Below are positions 1 through 6,827 of a stretch of DNA of 16,856 nt, piece after piece. Made by a program: the position numbers and the translations under genes. The stretch lies in assembly GCA_913040905.1 (NCBI GenBank), contig CAJWIC010000009.1, positions 1-16,856 on the forward strand. The letters are read 5' to 3'. The first letter of the stretch is position 1. Each line of letters opens with the position of its first letter. Under the pieces are notes generated by a model. The model ran no database searches, was not told the origin of the DNA, and saw nothing but the letters and a program-made list of their open reading frames with translations. This DNA is from an uncultured Synechococcus sp. Its GTDB lineage: Bacteria; Cyanobacteriota; Cyanobacteriia; PCC-6307; Cyanobiaceae.

Positions 1-1
1 C

Positions 2-1162
2 CGACTGCAACGGGCGGCATCCACCACAGCCTCCCTGCTGGAGGGACGCGGCGGGTCGGCTCCGACACCGGTGTTCGATGACGGACTGCTGGAGGTCGAT
101 CTTGAACCCTGGTCGGGCATGAGCATCGACGAGCTCATGGAACGGCACCCCGCTGATTTCTCCACCTGGAAGCGCCAGCCGCTGGAGCTGGAACTCGAAC
201 GGCGAGACGGCAGCAGCTACCGCCCGTTGGTGGAACTGATGGATCAGGCCCGTAGCTTCGTGGATGGTCTGATCCAACGCCACCCGATTGACCAGGACGG
301 CACCGTGCTGGTTGTAGCCCACAACGCCATCCTTCGTTGCTTGATGCTCACCCTGCTCGGAGAACCCGAGCGGGGATTCCGACGACTCAGAGTCGACAAC
401 ACCTCGCTGTCGATCTTCAACCTGCGGCCTGGAGTTGATCGGCCACAGGTGCAGATCGAATGCCTGAACAGCACCACGCACCTGCAACCGCTTCCGGAGA
501 AGGGCAAAGGCGCCCGCCTGATCCTTGTGCGGCACGGCGAAACGGACTGGAACAAGGCCGGCCGTTTTCAGGGGCAGATCGACATCCCGCTCAATGACCA
601 TGGCCGCAGCCAGGCGGCAGCAGCCCGCGACTTCCTCCGGGATGTGCCCATCGATCGGGCCTGGAGCAGCACGCTCTCCAGGCCGACCGAAACCGCCGAG
701 ATCATCCTGGAAGCGCATTCAGGGGTGCCTCTCGCCCAGATCGATGGCCTCGTGGAAATCGGCCATGGACTCTGGGAGGGCAAACTCGAATCCGAAATCC
801 GAGACGGTTGGTCCGACCTGCTGGACACCTGGAAGCGTGCTCCGGAAACGGTTCAGATGCCGGAAGGCGAAACGATTCAAGACGTCTGGGCCCGTTCCGT
901 GACCAGCTGGCAGGAGATCGCCAAAGGGCTGAAACCGGAGGAGACCGCCCTCGTGGTGGCCCACGACGCTGTCAACAAAACCATCCTTTGCGATCTGCTC
1001 GGCCTGACCCCAGCGGACATCTGGGCGGTGAAACAGGGCAATGGCGGGGTCACCGTGGTCGACATCAACCCGGATCCGAGCCAGCCTGCAGTGGTGACCT
1101 GTCTCAACCTCACCTCCCACTTCGGGAGTGTGATCGACCGGACTGCCGCGGGCGCCCTTTAA
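2..1162 (+). CDS. Tandem-domain histidine phosphatase (phosphoglycerate mutase-like), 5' truncated
   Basis: The reading frame is open from the left edge, so the N-terminus lies outside the window; the GTG at 71 is internal and not the start. Two histidine-phosphatase domains are visible. The first lacks its RHG motif (off-window) but retains its second histidine in VVAHNA (codon 320-322). The second is complete: LVRHGETDWN with the phospho-accepting His at 533-535, and the second His in VVAHDA at 962-964. Family members remove phosphate from small metabolites through a phosphohistidine. Tandem PGAM-like domains also occur in plant 2-carboxyarabinitol-1-phosphatase, which clears a RuBisCO inhibitor; that role here is inference. 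Names such as phosphoglycerate mutase or alpha-ribazole phosphatase would be equally unproven. It lies 3 nt upstream of the dihydroorotase-like gene, probably in one transcript. Confidence 0.9.
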   Translation, partial: RLQRAASTTASLLEGRGGSAPTPVFDDGLLEVDLEPWSGMSIDELMERHPADFSTWKRQPLELELERRDGSSYRPLVELMDQARSFVDGLIQRHPIDQDGTVLVVAHNAILRCLMLTLLGEPERGFRRLRVDNTSLSIFNLRPGVDRPQVQIECLNSTTHLQPLPEKGKGARLILVRHGETDWNKAGRFQGQIDIPLNDHGRSQAAAARDFLRDVPIDRAWSSTLSRPTETAEIILEAHSGVPLAQIDGLVEIGHGLWEGKLESEIRDGWSDLLDTWKRAPETVQMPEGETIQDVWARSVTSWQEIAKGLKPEETALVVAHDAVNKTILCDLLGLTPADIWAVKQGNGGVTVVDINPDPSQPAVVTCLNLTSHFGSVIDRTAAGAL

Positions 1163-1165
1163 CCC

Positions 1166-2425
1166 ATGCACGACACCCTGCTGCTGGATCCGGTCAGGAT
1201 CCTGCATGGCCCCGGAACGGAGCTTCAGCAGGGTGCTGCTCTGATCGAATCAGGGGTTCTCAGCGGCTTCGGTGACGAGGCCCGCACGGCAGCTGCCCAG
1301 CTTGGGGTTCAAGCGACCGCAGCACCCCAGCAGCTGCTGGCTCCTTGCCTGGTGGACCCCCACACGGTGCTGCCTGCTCCGATCAGCGGGCCCACCGAAA
1401 CCATCCGCAGCCTGCGTCGTTGCGCAGCCGCCGGGGGGTATGGCCAGGTGGCACTGCTGCCGCGAGGACAGAGTTGGCGGGATCAGCCGGAACGCCTGAT
1501 CGGACTGCAGAGCACCGATCCGGCATCCGTTCACCTTCCCCTCTGGGGGAGCTTCAGCCGTGAAGGGCACGGCGAGGAGCTGGCACCCCACGGCGATCTT
1601 CTCGAACACGGTGCCATCGGCCTCGCCGATGACGATGCGCTCGTGCCCTTGCCACTGCTGGAGCGGGGTCTCCTGCTCGGTGAAATGGGGTCATGTCCTG
1701 TGCTGGTGGCCCCCAGGGACCCGGTCCTCCAGGGAGACGGGATGGCCCGAGAAGGGGTCACCACCCTGCGGGCGGGCTGGGCTCCGGACCCGCTGATGAG
1801 CGAACTGCTGCCCGTTCAGCAACTGCTGGCCTTGCAGCAACGTCATCCGGAACGGCAGCTGCGGTTGATGAACCTCTCCACCGCTGCCGCTGTGGACGTT
1901 CTCAGCCGAGCCGACCATCGGCTCAAGGCCAGTGTCTGTTGGTGGCATCTGCTTGTGGATGGCAGCGAACTCTCCAGCACCGATCCCGGCTGCCGCGTTC
2001 GTCCATCCCTGGGTGGAGCTGCGGACAGACAGAGTTTGCGGGCAGCCCTGCAATCCGGCGTCATCCAGGCGATTGCCGTGCATGCCATCCCCCTTGACGA
2101 TGAAGACATGCTGCTGCCGGCTGATCAGCGCCCTCCCGGCCTGAGTGGGCATCACCTTGTGCTGCCAGCGCTCTGGTCAGCCCTGGTGGATCAAGGAGAC
2201 CTGTCAATCGAAGCCCTGTGGGACGGACTCAGCTTCGGTCCATCTGCCTTTCTGGACCAGCCGGCGGAATCCCTGCGCCTCGGCAGCCGTCGCTGGCTGC
2301 TGTTTGACCCCGAGATCAGCTGGACGGTGGACCGCGATGATCCCGCCGCCCCGGGAGCTGCCAACCTCCCCTGGCTGGGGCGCACCATGCAGGGACGGGT
2401 GGTGGCCTGCGGCCTCAGTCGTTGA
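1166..2425 (+). CDS. Dihydroorotase-like amidohydrolase-fold protein, catalytic residues lost
   Basis: This 419-residue protein has dihydroorotase length and layout. Recognisable landmarks are LLAPCLVDPH (58-66), GEELAPHGDLLEHGA (136-150) and NLSTAAAVDVL (237-247). Dihydroorotase closes carbamoyl-aspartate to dihydroorotate in pyrimidine synthesis. Nearly all zinc and catalytic residues are absent: the HxHxR motif reads H66-T-V-L-P; the usual carboxylated-lysine region reads SREGHG; VAHAED reads VAPRD (181-185); the His before the ST pair is Asn237; and the DHAPH segment reads VHAIPL (305-310). A database name of pyrC would therefore be misleading. A structural or regulatory role, for example with aspartate transcarbamoylase as for inactive DHOase homologues elsewhere, is inference. 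ATG start 3 nt after the phosphatase stop; the 3' end overlaps lepB by 11 nt tail to tail. Confidence 0.85.
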   Translation: MHDTLLLDPVRILHGPGTELQQGAALIESGVLSGFGDEARTAAAQLGVQATAAPQQLLAPCLVDPHTVLPAPISGPTETIRSLRRCAAAGGYGQVALLPRGQSWRDQPERLIGLQSTDPASVHLPLWGSFSREGHGEELAPHGDLLEHGAIGLADDDALVPLPLLERGLLLGEMGSCPVLVAPRDPVLQGDGMAREGVTTLRAGWAPDPLMSELLPVQQLLALQQRHPERQLRLMNLSTAAAVDVLSRADHRLKASVCWWHLLVDGSELSSTDPGCRVRPSLGGAADRQSLRAALQSGVIQAIAVHAIPLDDEDMLLPADQRPPGLSGHHLVLPALWSALVDQGDLSIEALWDGLSFGPSAFLDQPAESLRLGSRRWLLFDPEISWTVDRDDPAAPGAANLPWLGRTMQGRVVACGLSR

Positions 2426-3092
2426 GAAGGCCAAAACGGTTGAGCGGCCAGAAGCGGAACACGGCCCGGCCGATGATCTCCCGCTCTGGCAGGAAGGCGC
2501 CCCCCGGCCAGAAACGTCCATCCCAGCTGTTGCGGCGGTTATCACCCAAAACGAGCACCGAGCCCTGGGGAACGGTGACGTTCAGGGTGCGGCAGGGACT
2601 CATTCCCTGTTGATTGACCAGGCAGGCCTGAGCCACATACGGCTCCTCAATGGCCTCCCCATTGAGGCGGACAGCTCCACTGGGGCTAACCTCGACCCGA
2701 TCTCCCCCAATGGCAATCACCCGTTTGATGTAAGCGTCGCAAGCGGGGTTACCAAGACCAGGGATGAGACCGAGCAAGGGCAGGTTGACCACGGCACAGC
2801 GCAACCCTGAGGGGCGCACCGGCGTCTTCAAAGCTGGGTCAAAGGCATAGGGGGAATTGAAAACGACGATCTCTCCGCGCTGGGGGGGGCGGGATCGATA
2901 GGTGAGCTTTTCCACCAGAAGCCGATCCTGGATCTGCAGCCCAGGAAGCATCGAGCCGGAGGGGATATACCGGGCTTCCACCAGGTACTGACGAATGCCC
3001 AGATAAAGGGCGAACATGAAGATGATCGGTCCCCAGAAATCCCAGAAGGGATGCTGATTTCCCTCGTTTGTCTTTGAACGATCGCTTGCCAA
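2415..3092 (-). CDS. lepB: Signal peptidase I
   Basis: A 225-residue type I leader peptidase that cleaves signal peptides from exported proteins at the plasma or thylakoid membrane. One N-terminal membrane segment (about 20-37) precedes the box with YIPSGSM (42-48), where Ser47 is the expected nucleophile. YIKRVIAIGGD (121-131) supplies the general-base Lys123, and LGDNRRNSWDGR (182-193) is the conserved C-terminal box. Residues about 95-118, including two cysteines (99 and 118), form an insertion ahead of the lysine box. An in-frame stop lies three codons upstream, so translation must begin at the TTG at 3092, or at an internal ATG that would fall inside the membrane anchor; the TTG is preferred although no clear ribosome binding site is visible. 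It is divergent from the 501-residue membrane protein across 76 bp. Confidence 0.93.
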   Translation of the reverse strand: MASDRSKTNEGNQHPFWDFWGPIIFMFALYLGIRQYLVEARYIPSGSMLPGLQIQDRLLVEKLTYRSRPPQRGEIVVFNSPYAFDPALKTPVRPSGLRCAVVNLPLLGLIPGLGNPACDAYIKRVIAIGGDRVEVSPSGAVRLNGEAIEEPYVAQACLVNQQGMSPCRTLNVTVPQGSVLVLGDNRRNSWDGRFWPGGAFLPEREIIGRAVFRFWPLNRFGLLND

Positions 3093-3168
3093 CGGGCCCT
3101 ATCCGGGGAAATCTGGCTCACGATAGAGGGCATGCCCAACCTCTCTTTCAGAGATCCTTGATCAGCCG

Positions 3169-4674
3169 ATGATCCGTCCCCGCTGGCAAGGACTGTCCCG
3201 TTCCCCCCGCTGGAGCTCCTGGCGCCGCTGGGATCAGGCTATCGCCCTGCTGGCCGCCACGAACCTGGCCTGGGTGATCTTCGATGCCTCCTACATCCCT
3301 CTGCGGAACTTCTGGCTGCAACGCAATCTCTACCCGCTGCCAACGCTGCCGCTGGTGGTGCCCCTGCCTTGGCTGCCAGACATCACGCCGTTTTACGACC
3401 GGATCAAGGGCATCGAACCGCACCGCGACACCCAGCGGTATCTCGAGCAGTTCCAGCTGTTGGATCAGGCTCTGAGCACCGATGCCCCCTCGCCAGCGAG
3501 AGTGAAGCCACTGCTGGAGCAGCAACAGCAGCTCACGCTTCGCCTCTTAGAAGCCAATCCTTTCCTGAGTTCCGGCAACACCGGCGCACTGGAGAAAATC
3601 AAAAATCGGCTGCGAGCCCATGCAGGCCTGGAATCGGCCCGCCAATCGGCAACGCTGCTGCTCAATCCAGACCACATCAAAGAACTCGACTGGAGCCAGG
3701 AACGACAGTTCTGGACGAGGCAGATCCTGCCGCTGGTCGAGATCAACTACTGGCGCAGCCTTGACGACAGCGGTCAGCTCAGCGATCTCAGCTGGCGGAT
3801 CGATACCCCATTCCAGCTGCTGTTTGTCCTCGACATCCTGCTGCGAGCTCTGCGTCTGAAACGTCGCTACCCCGCCATTCGCTGGCGGGATGCCCTGCTG
3901 CGTCGATGGATTGACCTGCCTCTGCTGATTCCCTTCTGGCGAGTGCTGCGGATCGTTCCTGTAACCGAACGTTGTTCCGCCTCTGGACTCATCCAGCTGG
4001 AACCCCTGAGGGCTGTGATCAGCCGCGGTGTTGTGGCGCTTCTCGCCCTGGAGCTGTTTGAGGTGATCACCATTCGTGTGGTGGATGCCCTGCAGCAGGT
4101 GATCCGATCACCCCAGCTTCCGCAACGGATCCGAGGGTTCTGCACCTACCAGAGCACCGACCAGAACAACCAGCGTGAGCTGCTGGAACTGCTGAGACTG
4201 TGGATGCCTTTGCTGCTCACCCGCGTGGGGCCATCATTGCGGCCTCAGTTGGTGGCCTTGCTGAGCCATGTGCTTCAACAAAGCATGAACGGCCGGATCA
4301 GACCTGACACATTGCAACGGCTCCCAGGCCTGCAGAAAGCGGAATCGGAGCTGAGTCGACAGTTGGCCAGTGGCGTGATCGATTCCCTGTTGGATCTGTC
4401 CAGAACCACCGGCAGTCGACTGGGTCAGCGTGATCAGACCCTGGATCAACTCGGAACCGATGCCCTGGATCGGTTCTGGGAAGAACTGGCCAGGGTTCTG
4501 GATGATGGCCCTGTCCTGGAGCGAAGCCAGACTCTGCTGGCTTCATTTCTGGAGGATCTCAAACGTTCCAGCTTCCGTCAGCTCCGTGATCAAGGAGGAG
4601 TGGATGCGTTGATCAACGAACTCGATGGGCTGAATTTCAGCCCTTCAACTGGTCCTGCCAAACCTCGGGCTTGA
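3169..4674 (+). CDS. Conserved-looking membrane protein of unknown function (501 aa)
   Basis: I do not recognise an established family name. The N-terminus is basic (residues 1-20), followed by a hydrophobic segment at about 23-50 and a proline-rich hydrophobic stretch at 56-70. Residues 85-210 are mostly helical and polar. Another hydrophobic region spans 213-310: LLFVLDILLRALRLKRRY (217-234), then WIDLPLLIPFWRVLRIVPV (247-265) and a segment around 283-305. The order acidic residue and LLR, basic loop, IDLPLLIP, then RVLR resembles the S2-S3-S4 part of ion-channel voltage sensors, but this is only a visual resemblance. The C-terminal 190 residues are soluble and helical, with repeated leucine-rich stretches. 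ATG start at 3169; its last 38 bases overlap the end of the ArsC-like gene on the other strand. Confidence 0.85.
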   Translation: MIRPRWQGLSRSPRWSSWRRWDQAIALLAATNLAWVIFDASYIPLRNFWLQRNLYPLPTLPLVVPLPWLPDITPFYDRIKGIEPHRDTQRYLEQFQLLDQALSTDAPSPARVKPLLEQQQQLTLRLLEANPFLSSGNTGALEKIKNRLRAHAGLESARQSATLLLNPDHIKELDWSQERQFWTRQILPLVEINYWRSLDDSGQLSDLSWRIDTPFQLLFVLDILLRALRLKRRYPAIRWRDALLRRWIDLPLLIPFWRVLRIVPVTERCSASGLIQLEPLRAVISRGVVALLALELFEVITIRVVDALQQVIRSPQLPQRIRGFCTYQSTDQNNQRELLELLRLWMPLLLTRVGPSLRPQLVALLSHVLQQSMNGRIRPDTLQRLPGLQKAESELSRQLASGVIDSLLDLSRTTGSRLGQRDQTLDQLGTDALDRFWEELARVLDDGPVLERSQTLLASFLEDLKRSSFRQLRDQGGVDALINELDGLNFSPSTGPAKPRA

Positions 4675-4990
4675 AACCAACAAGCACCCGCCCCTCGGGA
4701 GTCACCACAAATGGTCTTTTGATCAAGCGCCCGTCAGCCGCCAGGGCATCAAGCGCTTCGTCATCGTTCATGGCCTTAACGACAGCAGCTCCCAGAGCCC
4801 GGTAACTCTGTCCGCTGGTGTTGAACAGAGGACGCCGTTCGCCGAACTGAGCGAAAGCAGCCGCAAGCAGAGGCCGTGAGGGTGGACAAGTCGTGATGTC
4901 GATCACGACATGCTCGAGACCATTCTCCTTGAGCCAGGAGAGTGCTTTTCGACAGGTGCTGCAGCGGTTGTAGCTATAGACCTGAAGCAT
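4637..4990 (-). CDS. ArsC/Spx-family thioredoxin-fold protein
   Basis: A protein of 117 residues from the ATG at 4990. It opens with LQVYSYNRCSTCRKALSWL, the characteristic strand and CxxC of the ArsC/Spx/YffB family (Cys10 and Cys13). GRLIKRPFVV and GRVLVGFKPEVW near the C-terminus match the conserved IKRP and GFxxxxW elements. Members act as glutathione- or thioredoxin-linked arsenate reductases or as RNA-polymerase-binding redox regulators; which applies cannot be read from the sequence, and the absence of visible ars neighbours argues against a dedicated arsenic operon. A TTG at 5005 would add five residues and overlap the ferredoxin stop by 3 nt; the ATG fits the family N-terminus better. 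It sits 11 nt downstream of the ferredoxin gene, so co-transcription is likely. Its 3' end overlaps the 501-residue gene by 38 nt. Confidence 0.88.
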   Translation of the reverse strand: MLQVYSYNRCSTCRKALSWLKENGLEHVVIDITTCPPSRPLLAAAFAQFGERRPLFNTSGQSYRALGAAVVKAMNDDEALDALAADGRLIKRPFVVTPEGRVLVGFKPEVWQDQLKG

Positions 4991-5001
4991 TCCTGCCGTG
5001 A

Positions 5002-5361
5002 TCAACGCCCGAACAGGGATTTAATCGCACCGATCAAACTATTGGATCCTTTACCAACCCCCTCGGCAGGGCGAGTGCGAACGGTGACATCACCATTGAC
5101 GGTGGTCCTGCAGCTGAGGCGGAAATTGGCTGGACGATCAGCGAGATAAACCTCCTCCACATCACTGCGGGGGGACAGATTCGACTGACCTTCCACCACT
5201 TCCATCACACAGGTTCCGCACTGGCCGACGCCACTGCAGTTATTGAGGTTGTTGACTCCGTTGTAGGGGTTGATGCCGGCGTCAAGAGCCGCCTTGCGTA
5301 AGTTCGCACCCTCAATGCATCCAACCTGCTGGCCTTCCTGCTCGAATCGGATGGTGGGCAC
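5002..5361 (-). CDS. [2Fe-2S] ferredoxin with extended C-terminus
   Basis: A 119-residue ferredoxin-fold protein. The cluster ligands are clear: NNCSGVGQCGTC gives Cys42, Cys48 and Cys51, and RLSC gives Cys84. The first spacing is C-x5-C-x2-C, unlike the C-x4-C-x2-C of photosynthetic PetF and closer to adrenodoxin-type spacing. Residues 98-119 (PAEGVGKGSN then a basic hydrophobic SLIGAIKSLFGR) form a tail beyond the core and could be a docking helix. This is therefore probably a specialised electron carrier and not the main photosystem I acceptor. The start is GTG at 5361 (MPTIRFEQEG), because an in-frame stop lies six codons upstream and no other start fits. It is 71 nt downstream of ppa and 11 nt ahead of the ArsC-like gene. 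Confidence 0.92.
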   Translation of the reverse strand: MPTIRFEQEGQQVGCIEGANLRKAALDAGINPYNGVNNLNNCSGVGQCGTCVMEVVEGQSNLSPRSDVEEVYLADRPANFRLSCRTTVNGDVTVRTRPAEGVGKGSNSLIGAIKSLFGR

Positions 5362-5432
5362 GGGTCGTACGAAGTCTCAAGTGCGCACCAACCTACAAGC
5401 ATCTGGACTTGGTTCTGCAGGTGGGCTGAGAA

Positions 5433-5942
5433 TCAACTGGCCGCTCGAATGCACTGGTCGAGAAGTGCCGGCACAGCGCTCGCGTCTCTCCAGCCACTGA
5501 CAGAGATGCGATGTCCCTCGAAACTTCGGTAAGTCCGGAAAAACTCAGCCACTTCCTCCAGTTGAGACGGCGCAATCTGGCGGATGCTGTTGATGCCGCG
5601 CTGTCCGGGATCCGCGTCAGGAACGCAAAGCAGCTTCGCGTCGTCGAGGTTGTCCTCCTTGAGGTCCAGCAGCCCAATGGGACGCGCACAGATCAAACAG
5701 CCTGCAAACGTTGGCTCGGCCATGATCACCATGGCATCCAGGGGAGCGCCGTCGGGAGCCAGGGTGTTGGGAACGAATCCGTAATCAAAGGGGTAGCGGA
5801 CCGAAGCATGGAGGACTCGCTCCAGCAGCATCATTCCGGCGGATTGGGAGTATTTGTATTTGTTACGGCTCCCAGCCGGAATCTCCACCAGGAGATTGAT
5901 CAGACCTGAGGACGGTGAAGGGGGCAGGCGGCTGAGATCCAT
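5433..5942 (-). CDS. ppa: Family I soluble inorganic pyrophosphatase, altered active site
   Basis: A 169-residue protein of the size and fold of family I pyrophosphatase, which hydrolyses PPi released by biosynthesis. Recognisable elements are LLVEIPAGSRNKYKYS (17-32), VRYPFDYGFVPNTL (48-61), the DGAPLD metal motif (64-69), DDAKLLCVPDADP (100-112) and AEFFRTYRSFEG. By alignment from memory to the E. coli enzyme, several invariant residues differ: Glu31 is Lys30, Asp67 is Ala66, Asp97 is Glu96 and Lys142 is Arg; Glu20, Lys28, Arg42, Tyr50, Tyr54, Asp64, Asp69, Asp101 and Lys103 remain. Activity may therefore be weak or absent. The start is set at the ATG giving MDLSRLPPSP, as in family relatives; an upstream GTG-type start at 5987 would add 15 residues. 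Its beginning overlaps a small upstream ORF by 80 nt. Confidence 0.9.
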   Translation of the reverse strand: MDLSRLPPSPSSGLINLLVEIPAGSRNKYKYSQSAGMMLLERVLHASVRYPFDYGFVPNTLAPDGAPLDAMVIMAEPTFAGCLICARPIGLLDLKEDNLDDAKLLCVPDADPGQRGINSIRQIAPSQLEEVAEFFRTYRSFEGHRISVSGWRDASAVPALLDQCIRAAS

Positions 5943-6144
5943 GGTGATCAAGAGCAGTCGGCAGCAGCCGTGTCGGCAGCGGACCACGGTCTGAAATCAC
6001 AGCAAGCATGGGAGCTGCAATGCTCAGAAGCGCAATACTGAGTCCGGCGAGAGCGAGGGAGGGTGAGCCTGGACTGAACGGCTCCTCTTGTTCGTCGTGA
6101 GGGGACGATTCGTTTTGCAGGGAATGAGCTGGGTCTGAAGCCAT
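5863..6144 (-). CDS. Small single-TM protein, hypothetical
   Basis: A possible 93-residue product from the ATG at 6144. The first 27 residues are polar and acidic (Glu, Asp, Ser rich), followed by one hydrophobic segment at about 29-51 (LALAGLSIALLSIAAPMLAV) and a Pro/Gly/Ser-rich tail. I recognise no family. The credible membrane helix and the position in the gap between the HTH gene and ppa support it. Against it, the last 80 nt overlap the start of ppa on the same strand in another frame, which is long for bacterial same-strand overlaps, and there is no clear ribosome binding site. The functional part may end soon after the helix (near residue 55), leaving the overlapping tail as read-on sequence. 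A GTG at 6156 would add four residues. Confidence 0.5.
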   Translation of the reverse strand: MASDPAHSLQNESSPHDEQEEPFSPGSPSLALAGLSIALLSIAAPMLAVISDRGPLPTRLLPTALDHHGSQPPAPFTVLRSDQSPGGDSGWEP

Positions 6145-6185
6145 GGTCTGGAACACGCGCAGACGTGCCCTCTTCCATTCACAAA

Positions 6186-6210
6186 GATCAGTTCAATTCT
6201 GTCACTGATC
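6186..6210 (-). terminator. Possible weak terminator hairpin after the HTH gene
   Basis: A perfect 7-bp inverted repeat, GATCAGT and ACTGATC separated by 11 nt, begins 7 nt after the stop codon of the HTH gene in its direction of transcription. It is followed on that strand by TTTGTG. The stem has only three G/C pairs and the T run is short, so termination would be inefficient at best; it might instead be a protein-binding site ahead of the small membrane ORF. Confidence 0.35.
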
Positions 6211-6216
6211 CCTATC

Positions 6217-6681
6217 TCACGCAGCGGGCCTGTCTTGACGGTCACGGCGAGCCGTGAGATCGGACGTGGAGTGGTCCAACCCTTCAAGGTGGGAACGGAT
6301 CTCCTTCAATTCATCGAGAATGGCAGCGAGCATCTGCTGAGTCGCGGTCGACGGTGAGTTGAGGACCTCAACAGTGACTTCTTTAATCCGGAGCACATCC
6401 TTGGCAAACCGCGCCACCTCATTGGGATGAAACAGCAATGGATCTTTTTGATCACTGCGGTACTCGGGATTCAGCTTCCGAGGGTTGAACGGGGGATTGA
6501 GATTGCGTGGGTCTGTATTGGTGTACCGATAGACAGAGGCCCTTGATCGATTCAGAGATTTCTGAACTTCATCAATACCAACAAGAGCTTCGGCATCCGA
6601 AGAAGCCACGGCTGGATCAAGGGCAATTTCCACGGATGATTGAACGCGGGGGGGCAGTGATTCAACCGATCGAGGAAACAT
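6217..6681 (-). CDS. Helix-turn-helix protein, putative regulator
   Basis: A 154-residue protein from the ATG at 6681, chosen because AAGGGA lies about 6 nt upstream; earlier in-frame non-ATG starts would add up to 20 residues. Residues about 34-55 (VGIDEVQKSLNRSRASVYRY) look like the helix-turn-helix of MerR/AlpA-type DNA-binding proteins, where a short regulator or excisionase-like domain reads DNA. A conserved-looking N/P-rich stretch follows (TNTDPRNLNPPFNPRKLNPEY, about 54-74), then FHPNEVARF and a C-terminal helix (111-135) that could be a coiled coil for dimerisation. The coding sequence is about 50% GC by hand count over four lines, against about 67% in a proS sample. It is divergent from proS across 146 bp. 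The target is unknown. Confidence 0.8.
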   Translation of the reverse strand: MFPRSVESLPPRVQSSVEIALDPAVASSDAEALVGIDEVQKSLNRSRASVYRYTNTDPRNLNPPFNPRKLNPEYRSDQKDPLLFHPNEVARFAKDVLRIKEVTVEVLNSPSTATQQMLAAILDELKEIRSHLEGLDHSTSDLTARRDRQDRPAA

Positions 6682-6827
6682 GAGACGTCCCTTGGACAGT
6701 CTGGACTGAGCGGACGGTAGCAGTCGAGACTCAGGTCGCACAGTGGTTTTCAGAGGGCGCAGACAGTTGTGTGATCGGCATATTTCCGAGTTGGTGATAG
6801 CTTCTCGATTCTTCTCAAAGCCCGGCC

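Noticed and set aside
2145..2810. A 221-codon plus-strand frame across the DHOase-like/lepB junction
   Set aside because: It covers parts of two confidently assigned genes in the wrong frame or strand and has no family features.
3132..3161. A nine-codon ORF (MPNLSFRDP) upstream of the 501-residue gene, preceded by AGAGGG
   Set aside because: The purine run is only 1 nt from the ATG, too close for a normal Shine-Dalgarno, and the stop does not overlap the downstream start, so a leader peptide cannot be argued.
6742..6827. Possible proS promoter (TTGTGT at 6767 and TGATAG at 6795)
   Set aside because: The spacing is 22 nt and both boxes are poor, so I could not support it.
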